NCBI RefSeq assembly: GCF_018449605.1
Contig: NZ_JAAVUW010000007.1
Coordinates: forward strand, 62,001-126,000
Origin: Luteibacter sp. dw_328
Lineage (GTDB): Bacteria > Pseudomonadota > Gammaproteobacteria > Xanthomonadales > Rhodanobacteraceae
DNA: 64,000 nucleotides
Direction: 5' to 3'
Positions 1 to 8,100 of this stretch are shown piece after piece; within the stretch, counting starts at the first letter, position 1; each line of letters opens with the position of its first letter. The notes under the pieces were generated by a model. That model was given only the letters and a program-made list of their open reading frames with translations, was not told the DNA's origin and made no database searches. The position numbers were made by a program, and so were the translations under genes.

Positions 1-255
1 GAATTCAGGTCGCGAACTTGGCCACTTGAACAGGTAACAATCGTGGTTGTGCCAGAAACATCCATGAACGAACACCGCGGTGCGATAGCGTGGAAGGACT
101 AGGTCGGGGTGTCCCGGCAGATCCTTTCGATGGAGTCGAAACCGTAAGCCAGCGGCATGAAGGAGACGGCGAACGGTCAGCTCCGGCTTGGTGTCCTTAC
201 CGCGAATTCCGGCCATCATCCGTGAGCGCCTAGCTGAGTCTACAATGTCTGTCAC
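1..255 (-). CDS. vsr: Very short patch repair endonuclease Vsr, 3' part cut by window edge
   Basis: Vsr nicks DNA next to T:G mismatches that arise when 5-methylcytosine deaminates, so it protects cytosine-methylated sites from C-to-T mutation. Reading the minus strand from a GTG at 255, the 85 visible codons contain the family hallmarks: MMAGIRGKDTKPEL near residue 13, then RFRLHRKDLPGHPDLVLP (the PD catalytic region), FVHGCFWHNHDC (zinc/His cluster) and FKWPSSRPEF at the edge. The GTG is preferred because AGGAG lies 7 nt upstream. The rest of the protein (roughly 50-70 residues in typical Vsr) is outside the window. It diverges from the cytosine methyltransferase with about 65 nt between starts, the expected partnership for dcm-type enzymes. 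Identification is firm; only completeness is unknown. Confidence 0.93.
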   Translation of the reverse strand, partial: MTDIVDSARRSRMMAGIRGKDTKPELTVRRLLHAAGLRFRLHRKDLPGHPDLVLPRYRTAVFVHGCFWHNHDCYLFKWPSSRPEF

Positions 256-320
256 GCGACAACTCCTGGCGAAAGTCCCTCGACTTGATATCCTATGCGT
301 CTCTAGGGGCGCGTACATCT

Positions 321-1901
321 ATGTCGAGTAAAATCAGCGTCATTGACCTTTTCGCTGGGCCAGGGGGGTTGAACGAGGGATTCTCTTCGTTTGTCAATGG
401 AAAAGGCCAATCGCCTTTCCAGACAGCCATTTCGATCGAGAAGGAAAGCAGCGCTCATTCGACGCTGCTCCTCCGTGCGTTCTATCGCCAGTTCCCTCAT
501 GGCGAGGCCCCCTCTGAATACTACGATTTTATCTCCGGCAGGCTCGGGCCGCGTCCGGAGTCTTCGTTGTACTCACTCGCAAAATTCCGGAAACAAATTG
601 CCCGTGCTCGCGAAGAGGCTCGCTGTCTTACCTTAGGCGAGCACGACGACGAGATCGATGCCGCTCTCCATACTTCAATGGGCTCGAATCGTGAATGTGT
701 CGTCATCGGCGGTCCACCCTGCCAAGCCTATTCGCTTGTCGGCCGATCGAGAAGAATGAGCGACGCCTCATACGTGGCGGAAAACGACGGCAGAAACTTC
801 TTGTACCAACAGTACTTGCGTATTATCACCAAGTGTCGTCCTGTCGCGTTCGTTATGGAGAACGTAAAGGGGATGCTATCTGCGGAGGTCGGGGGGGAGC
901 GCGTCTTTCATCGCATTCTGGAGGACCTGCAGCGCCCTTGGGGGCGCTCTAAGAAGGGCGGACTGGGCTATCGCATTTACTCGCTCGCGGTTCCTTCGGG
1001 CGTCGATGCTGGGGTTCTGGACGACCCCGCGGATTACGTGGTTAAGATGGAGCGATTCGGGATTCCCCAAGCGAGACACCGCGTTCTTCTGTTCGGCATC
1101 CGCGAGGACGTTGCGCCGCGATGGCGGCCGAACCTGCTGTTGGAGCAAGCCGCTGAGTTAACGGTAAGAGATGTCATTGGCGGCTTGCCGAAATTGCGCA
1201 GCGGCGTCTCGCGGACCGATGACAATCGCGATACTTGGCGCGCCGCTATGTCGGGCCTGAAGGCCAACTTGGCTGAGGTGCGAGCTCATGCAGGGGCACG
1301 TGTCGTCGAGCAAATTCGAGCAGCGATCGACGAATCGCTTACCGTTCCCGATTCTCGTGGGCAGAATTTTTCGCCGGACTCTGTTCCGGCGCGGATTTTC
1401 GGGAGCATGCCTCGATCGCTGCGCCGTTGGTACGCGGACCCATCGGGTAGGGGGTTGCTATGCAATCACGAGTCGCGAAGTCATATGCCCGGTGACTTGC
1501 AGAGGTATCTATATTGCTCCGCCTGGGCAAAGGTGGCACAGGGCAATCCTTCATTGCACCCTTTTCCCAAGCCATCTGACTATCCTGAGTCGCTAATCCC
1601 AGCCCATAGTAATTTCGCTTCGGGTCACTTTGCGGACAGGTTTCGAGTGCAGGTTGAGAATAGATTCGCGACGACCGTAACGAGTCATATTGCGAAAGAC
1701 GGCCACTACTTCATTCACTACGACCCGGCACAATGCCGCAGCCTCACCGTGCGCGAGGCTGCTCGCATCCAGACGTTCCCAGATAACTATTTTTTTGTAG
1801 GCAATCGAACACAGCAATATGTACAAGTCGGCAACGCTGTGCCACCGCTTCTTGCCGCAAAAGTTGCACAAATAGTGGCTACTCTTCTAAACGTGCATTG
1901 A
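321..1901 (+). CDS. dcm: DNA (cytosine-5-)-methyltransferase
   Basis: Transfers a methyl group from SAM to carbon 5 of cytosine in a specific DNA site. All the main C5-MTase motifs are visible: motif I DLFAGPGG (residues 9-16), motif IV GGPPCQ with catalytic Cys134, motif VI ENV (180-182), motif VIII QARHR (250-254), and the C-terminal motifs IX-X ending in QVGNAVPPLLA. About 200 residues between motifs VIII and IX form the target-recognition region. I use ATG 321, with AGGGGCG upstream; a TTG at 285 would add 12 residues but has no better ribosome site. Length (526 aa) is normal. It is followed after 67 nt by the three-gene ATPase operon on the same strand, so it probably supplies the self-modification mark for that module (inference). 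The recognition sequence cannot be read from the protein. Confidence 0.95.
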   Translation: MSSKISVIDLFAGPGGLNEGFSSFVNGKGQSPFQTAISIEKESSAHSTLLLRAFYRQFPHGEAPSEYYDFISGRLGPRPESSLYSLAKFRKQIARAREEARCLTLGEHDDEIDAALHTSMGSNRECVVIGGPPCQAYSLVGRSRRMSDASYVAENDGRNFLYQQYLRIITKCRPVAFVMENVKGMLSAEVGGERVFHRILEDLQRPWGRSKKGGLGYRIYSLAVPSGVDAGVLDDPADYVVKMERFGIPQARHRVLLFGIREDVAPRWRPNLLLEQAAELTVRDVIGGLPKLRSGVSRTDDNRDTWRAAMSGLKANLAEVRAHAGARVVEQIRAAIDESLTVPDSRGQNFSPDSVPARIFGSMPRSLRRWYADPSGRGLLCNHESRSHMPGDLQRYLYCSAWAKVAQGNPSLHPFPKPSDYPESLIPAHSNFASGHFADRFRVQVENRFATTVTSHIAKDGHYFIHYDPAQCRSLTVREAARIQTFPDNYFFVGNRTQQYVQVGNAVPPLLAAKVAQIVATLLNVH

Positions 1902-1968
1902 GCCATCTCGAAGCTCTCGTAGCCCAAGATAAGAATCGTAACTAATGATTTCCAAGGGGGAGATCAAC

Positions 1969-3828
1969 ATGCAGATCGATCGGTCATTCAAGGTGAACGG
2001 CCATGTCACGAGATTGGGTAGATTTTTACCCTTCAGTGCCGCTCATGATCAGATCTACGAGGAGTATCAGACAGAGGACGATGCCCTTGACTTGGATACT
2101 GTAGCGATCGATTACGCCAAGAAGGCTCTTTTCTCAGGTGCGACCTGCATCGTTCTCACGGGCGACGCTGGTCACGGAAAGACCCATATGTGTCGGCGTC
2201 TTCTGCAAGAGCATCTCGGATACTCAGGTCACGAGGCACGCGCGCTGCTGAATTCTGCCTGTGACGGTGAATCAGCGATCTTGAGTAACGTTCTTGGTTC
2301 ATCAGAAAGGTTGCGGATTCACAAGGACTTCTCCGAGACGGCACCCGAGATGGCCGCTCGGTACCTTGAAGGCGCGCCAACGCATTACGGTGAGGCGTTG
2401 ATAGTCTGCGCGAACGAGGGTCGACTTCGGGCGGTTCTGAATCAGCCATCGGCTGGCTCAGTGGCCAGGACGATCCGGGAGCTCTTCAAACAGAGCTTCG
2501 TGACGGGCGTGGCGTCAGCCGACGGTAAAATCCACGTAATTAACCTGAACTACCAATCCGTCGCAGCGGTAACTCCGCCTGAAGCGAGTTTGGTCCGTCG
2601 GACCCTTGAGAGATGGGTGGGCGACGGTCGCAGATGGGGCCAGTCGGCGTGCGGAAGCTGCCAATCCGAGAGTGTGTGTCCTATACGTCGGAATCGATAC
2701 CTCTTGGCGGAGGACGCGGAGCTGTCGCCTCGCCGCGTGGGGAAACTGGAAGAACTGTGCGCAACGGTTGAGCGTTTGGGGCACGTCATAACCATCCGAG
2801 AGATGCTTATGTTGGTCTCGTACGCAATCACCGGCGGTCTGACGTGCACAGACGTTCACAGTCGGGGAAGCGCCCCAGGCTGGCAAACTGACTATAGTTT
2901 CTATAACGCGATATTCGCACGCGTTCCCACAATTCCCCGCGACCGACTTCACAAGGGAATACCGATCCTGACCGCCCTCGAGACTCTGGATCCGGGCGCG
3001 GTGGCGAACCGCTCATTAGACGAGCGACTTCTGAACGAAGGGCATTCCTTTAAGGAAGGCGAACTAGACCTGCAGTTTAGCTACCCCGGTAGGGCTTATC
3101 CGGTAGATGGCGCTCTTGGGATCGATGAGGTTATCGGAAATCCGCAGAGCCATTCGGACCTGCTACGTGAGTCCGCGCTATGTGGCACTGTAGTTGCAGC
3201 TCTCAGGCGACGGTCTTTCTTTGACGACGAGACCACCGCGAGCGAGCTATTAGCGCGCCTCGGTTTCAGGTTTGGTGGTGAGTTCCTTGACTTGGTTGCT
3301 GGTCGCCTGTCTGCCCAAGTCACAATTAAACTGAAAAACTTGATTGTCGCGGGCCTTCACGCCGTTCAGGGGCTGCGTCTCTCTCGGACGGAGACGATGC
3401 TTCATCTCGTTGATCCGGCGTTCGGGCGTGCGAGTGTTGACGCGGCAATTATTGCAAGGCGCCTGCCGACGAGCGCGTTAACACTCATTCCTTCCGGGGA
3501 AGCGTGGATGCGCGAGCACCGAGAGTGGCCGATTGAGAAGTCAGTCGACTGGATCGATCGCTTTATCGTTCTTCGCGTGGAAGATGCATCCGGCGGCATC
3601 GCCGATCTTCAATTGGATCTTCTAGCGTTTGAGTGTCTGGCAAGGGCGGCATCAGGCCTTGTCTCGGAAGATTTCTACGCAAGTCAACTTAGAAGAGTGC
3701 GGTCCTTCCTGGGAACGTTGGCGGACCGCGGCAAAGCCGGTGAGCCTCAGGTTTCCCTATTCATCAATGGGGCCGTTCAGAACGTGTCGCTTGACATGGG
3801 CGTTGTCCAAGTAGGGGGTGTGTCATGA
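1969..3828 (+). CDS. P-loop ATPase with Cys cluster, DptF-like
   Basis: A 619-aa protein with a clear Walker A motif GDAGHGKT (residues 65-72) and a probable zinc site, CxxC-x5-C at 228-237 followed by PIRRN. Start is ATG 1969 because AAGGGGGAG ends 6 nt before it; the earlier in-frame ATG at 1945 would place that ribosome site inside the gene. The stop overlaps the next start (ATGA), so the three genes are translationally coupled. Size, P-loop and position as first gene of an F-G-H-like trio ending in a giant FtsK-type translocase recall DptF/DndF, the NTPase of phosphorothioation-dependent restriction. This match is from memory of architecture, not an alignment. It could also be a distinct ATPase family in a methylation-linked system. 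No export signal or membrane segment is seen. Confidence 0.6.
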   Translation: MQIDRSFKVNGHVTRLGRFLPFSAAHDQIYEEYQTEDDALDLDTVAIDYAKKALFSGATCIVLTGDAGHGKTHMCRRLLQEHLGYSGHEARALLNSACDGESAILSNVLGSSERLRIHKDFSETAPEMAARYLEGAPTHYGEALIVCANEGRLRAVLNQPSAGSVARTIRELFKQSFVTGVASADGKIHVINLNYQSVAAVTPPEASLVRRTLERWVGDGRRWGQSACGSCQSESVCPIRRNRYLLAEDAELSPRRVGKLEELCATVERLGHVITIREMLMLVSYAITGGLTCTDVHSRGSAPGWQTDYSFYNAIFARVPTIPRDRLHKGIPILTALETLDPGAVANRSLDERLLNEGHSFKEGELDLQFSYPGRAYPVDGALGIDEVIGNPQSHSDLLRESALCGTVVAALRRRSFFDDETTASELLARLGFRFGGEFLDLVAGRLSAQVTIKLKNLIVAGLHAVQGLRLSRTETMLHLVDPAFGRASVDAAIIARRLPTSALTLIPSGEAWMREHREWPIEKSVDWIDRFIVLRVEDASGGIADLQLDLLAFECLARAASGLVSEDFYASQLRRVRSFLGTLADRGKAGEPQVSLFINGAVQNVSLDMGVVQVGGVS

Positions 3829-5117
3829 GCTCGGCGCCAGCTGCTCCGGAAGTGACCACTGAGCTATTCGGCGGGACCTTTGTCATTGACGGCTCAGGTT
3901 TCTACCCCGGCCTTGAGTTGATAAATCTTGTCGTTACGTCGCTTGATGGGCCGCTGCCGTCAGGTGACATCGTGCAAGTTCGTCGTGTCGCACATGACTT
4001 TGCCAGAAGGTTAATTCGTGACGGCGGCCTCACTGAGGCCGTCCGGCGGAACGTCATCCTTGATGAGCACACCGAAGTTGCTGTAGGTAAGCTCTTTCGG
4101 TGCTTAGAGCTCCCAACTCCTAACGTCGTGAAAGCAAAGAGTTGGGGGAGAACACATTTCTTTCCCTATTCGCGCTCATTGGTGCATTGGGATGCAAGAG
4201 TAAGATATCGAGCGAAAGGCGAAGAAGTGTCTGCCGAGCGGATCTATCTGCGCGGCGGTGGAGCGTACGCGTTCACTGTGCTACGCAAGGACCCGAATGT
4301 AGGGCGGCGCCAGGCCATCCAAGACGGCTTCAATCTTCTCTACCCTCTGCACGATGACTCGCCGCTCGATCGCATCGCGGCAGTGCTTCGCGCGCAAGGA
4401 TACGTGGACAGTGACCCGGTCGAAGACGTCATCGAGCGGAAGTCGGTCGTTGTCGAGAGTAGGTGGACCGAGCTCTACCGAGACGGCGTCGCAAACATAC
4501 TAAGTTACGTCGGTCTGCCCTCCGTTCAGCGTGTTCGTGCGCTGATGAGCTGGACAGGTATCTGGATTGTGCTCTTGCAGGCATCAGAGAGTTCGCGATA
4601 CGTCAACGCGTCCTATAAGGGAATTATTCTGGATTGCGCCGGAGAGCATGCGCAGCTGCGACGAGCCGCCCAGCGGTCGCTTAAGGAGTCGCTTTCAGTG
4701 ATAGGAGAGGCGTCGCTCGCTGCTTCAGTCAAGCTGGGCTCCAAGCTCAATGCCAGTCAGCTTGGCCAAATCAAAGGATTCTTTGCGAGCACGGCTAGCA
4801 CTTGCGGGCTTCTGAATTCTGCAAAGGGCCGCCGTCACTTTACTCTGAAGCTCGACGCAATTGAGAGCTTGGTGATGGCTTCCGTTTGCGAGGGGGAGGA
4901 ACGCGAGTTTGAATCTTTTGCGGGTGATTGGTTGTTCGGTCGATGCCAACTGGTGATAGGTAGAAGCGCTGCTGAATCGGCTAGCTTGCTGGACACGTTC
5001 GACGCCACAATTTTTGAAGAGAACGAGAGAGCCTTGGCAGAGCGAATCCGCGCCACCGGGATGCTAAGAGTCTATTCGGATGCGACCCGAATGGTCGCGG
5101 CAGGAGCTGTGCAATGA
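3825..5117 (+). CDS. Middle subunit of the restriction-like operon, DptG-like
   Basis: A 430-aa soluble protein with no motif I can name. It sits between the P-loop ATPase and the FtsK-type giant and overlaps both by 4 nt (ATGA), which implies coupled translation and a stoichiometric complex. DptG/DndG, the middle protein of the DndFGH restriction set, is of similar length and is also short of recognisable motifs, so the assignment rests on position and size. No signal peptide, transmembrane segment or nuclease motif is visible. The functional link to its neighbours is well supported by gene overlap; the family name is tentative. Confidence 0.5.
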   Translation: MSSAPAAPEVTTELFGGTFVIDGSGFYPGLELINLVVTSLDGPLPSGDIVQVRRVAHDFARRLIRDGGLTEAVRRNVILDEHTEVAVGKLFRCLELPTPNVVKAKSWGRTHFFPYSRSLVHWDARVRYRAKGEEVSAERIYLRGGGAYAFTVLRKDPNVGRRQAIQDGFNLLYPLHDDSPLDRIAAVLRAQGYVDSDPVEDVIERKSVVVESRWTELYRDGVANILSYVGLPSVQRVRALMSWTGIWIVLLQASESSRYVNASYKGIILDCAGEHAQLRRAAQRSLKESLSVIGEASLAASVKLGSKLNASQLGQIKGFFASTASTCGLLNSAKGRRHFTLKLDAIESLVMASVCEGEEREFESFAGDWLFGRCQLVIGRSAAESASLLDTFDATIFEENERALAERIRATGMLRVYSDATRMVAAGAVQ

Positions 5118-8100
5118 GCTATCGGACCATCGCAAGGACGGCCCTTGCAATTGCGGTACATGTTCTCAAAGAGACGGAAGACGCGAGCCACAGATGCTTT
5201 CGAGTAAAGAATCTGCTCGCAGAAGAGGTCGGCCACTTCGTGAATCTCTGGCCCGCAGTCTCCAGTCGCCCGAGCATGGAGAATGTTCGTCTAGTTTCGG
5301 CGGAATCAGCGGGCGGTGCAATTCCCGACGCCTTCGTTGCAGAGCCTGGTCGATCGATCACTTATTACCGGAACAATAACCCAGGTGGTCTCGTTTACCT
5401 TGAGACCAGAGTTCAAAGCGACGAGCAGGGCCTGCAGAATATCTTTACTCTGCGTGACAGCAACTTTCTTGACGGAAGTTTCGACAAGTCGGCTGCAGGA
5501 GAGGACTCGGTTCCAGAGCTGATTGTTCAGATGGCATGGGGTGTCACGGGCGGATCAGGATCCGGCGAGAAGGCTCCTCGCCTGTTGGTGTCCTTGATTA
5601 AGGAGCTCCTTTCAATACTTCACCCTGAACTGATTCCGATACCAGTTCGACGCTTCGCAACGTTCGCCGAAGCTGTCTCTACACAATGGCGATCCAGCGC
5701 CCAAGCTTTTGATGCCGAGGCAGCAACGACTCTGATTGGAAGCAATCTTTGGCTGTTGGGATTGTTCCCAGATATGAACTGGCGCTCGACAGTGTCCGAC
5801 GCCAGGACGAAGCGTCGACTGACGACGAACTCGCGGTTGGCCGACCTATCTAGCCCATCCGGTGATCTCGATGCCGACATGTTGGTCAAGCGAATTCGAG
5901 AGACGAAGTTCAATAACCAGTCGGGACTTCCATTAGCAGAAGCGGAGCAAGTTCGGCTCAGAAGTCTTTGCGCAGATTACGTGCAAGGGCCTTCAACTGA
6001 AAAGCTGAGACTCATTGACTTCTTTATCTTTGAGCAGCTCTTTGCGCTAGATAGCGTTGGCCAACCCCTCGGCGATCGCGTCACTAATGAAATTTCATTG
6101 GTCGGCGCGAGTCGATCAGCCGAGCTTTTAGCCTTGGATGTGGTCACGGGCCTTAATGCGAAGATTCAGTCCGACGCTGAAAGGCTTATGGTGGCCGAGC
6201 CATTGGTCCCTGGAGATGCACGGATCTTTGATCTCCTCACCGCAGCCACAAAACGCTTGGTCGAACGTGTTGCGACCCCTAGAGTTCGGCGGTTCTTCAA
6301 CCCGTGCATCGAATTGGTGCGTTTCTATAACCAGGCGGCCGTGGCAGGCGAGAGGGTTGCGCGGATCGAAGTACAGCTTTCCGCAGATGTTCGAACGGAC
6401 TCACCCTCCCTCGGTCTCTTTACGTTTCTTTTTGCGGGTAGCCTCAGGGCGATTCAAGGAAGCATCGAAGGCCTTCCCTCGTCCTGCGAGCTGGTGCTAT
6501 CCGAGGACCTTGTGCGGCAGCGGCCAATCCCGAGCTTAATCGTCGAACCTGATGCAGATGCGGGTGACGATGAAGAGGAGGCGGCAATAGAGTGGGAGGA
6601 GCTGGCGCTTCGATTCACTGCGTTTGGCAGCGGCGGTAGCGTGATAGAAGTGGCCGATCAGGTTCGATGGGCTAGCGATTCGATGGGCCTCCATGCGATG
6701 TTCTGGCTGCTTGTTGTCGATGCGCAGTCTCCGTTGAGTTCGACAATGGGAAGCTTGAGGGTGACAGCTGAGGATGATCCCGCTCAGTGGCACCTACGGT
6801 ACGTGCAGCGCATCGCTAGTTTGGCCTCGCTGAAGAGTAACTCGACGCTCACTCTCGACTCGCTCTGTCTCGAGGTTGTTAGAGACAGAGAGTGGCTTCG
6901 TTCAGCGGTAGCCGGCGAGGGTTTGAGTGCCGAAATACTGAACGTATATGGCGACCGTTGGCTGGGTAATCTCGAACGGGCCAGGGAAACCTATGTTCCC
7001 AACGGGCGGCATATCCCGGAGATGGACGCTTTCTTGACGACAGACTTTGTTGTCGTCGGTCCCGACGGCCGAAGAGTAATGCTGCCGACCCACCCGATCA
7101 GGCTTAGGTGGTTGGCGAGCTATCTGGGGCGATGCGTCGACCTATCGGTTGCCTGTCTTTCGGGTGACCTCAAGTTCTCCGATTCAGACGGCTCAGACTA
7201 CCTGGCTTGGTTGGAGGATCATTCTCCTCACGAATCGCCGGCCGTCGCTGCGGATGAGCAAGGCACTCTTCTCTATGCCAAGGGAGAGGCCGGTTGGTTC
7301 GAAGAGTTCGGGGCGCTGGACGATGACGTAACAGACGTCTCGTCCGATCGGTACGCGTTAGACAGTATTGCGGGACAGGTTACGAAGTATTTAGAGGCCC
7401 ACCCATATAAGGAGGCTGGTCTCTCGATGCTCGCTGTGCTTCCCTCGTCGGACGACTTCCCTGCGACTTTGCTCGAGCTGACCGCCCGCGGCCGATGGCG
7501 TCGTATGAGGGCGTCCATGACAGTCGCAGCGCCTAAAGGTCGTTGGGAGACGATCGCTCGAAAGTTCGAGCAGCTTGACTCCTCGGATAGCATCGGCAAA
7601 CGCGCTGGCCTATTTCCTCGCTTCGATCTGACCTTCGTTGAGTTCGATCGCGGCGGTGACATCGCGGGTGCCATTGGTGACGCCGAATTTGACCTCTCGA
7701 TAGTTACGCATATCCTGCAGGATAGTGTGCTTTGTCAGCCGAACACGGAAGCGCCGAGTGCGCGACCGGGCCGGTTCGATCCGCTTCTTGATCGACCAGT
7801 TCGCCTCGATAAGCAAGGTGACGGAGGCTCCATTTCGGTTGTCATGCGTCCGCGCGACCCAGATCCACTCTTGGAGGCTTGGTCGACACTTGTCGTCCGT
7901 GCGAACAGGACCCGTCCGGTCGCGCCGGATCAACCCGAGAATATAGATTTCGTCGAGCTTCGAGTGAACTTTGAAGACTCTGCGAGGTTGTTCAATGCGC
8001 TACATCAAGCTTCGCATTGGGTGATTACTCTGGAGCGCCATATTTCTCGACAGCAGATCGAATCGACAGAGGCCGGTGCGCCAGATGTTCTTAGCATCCA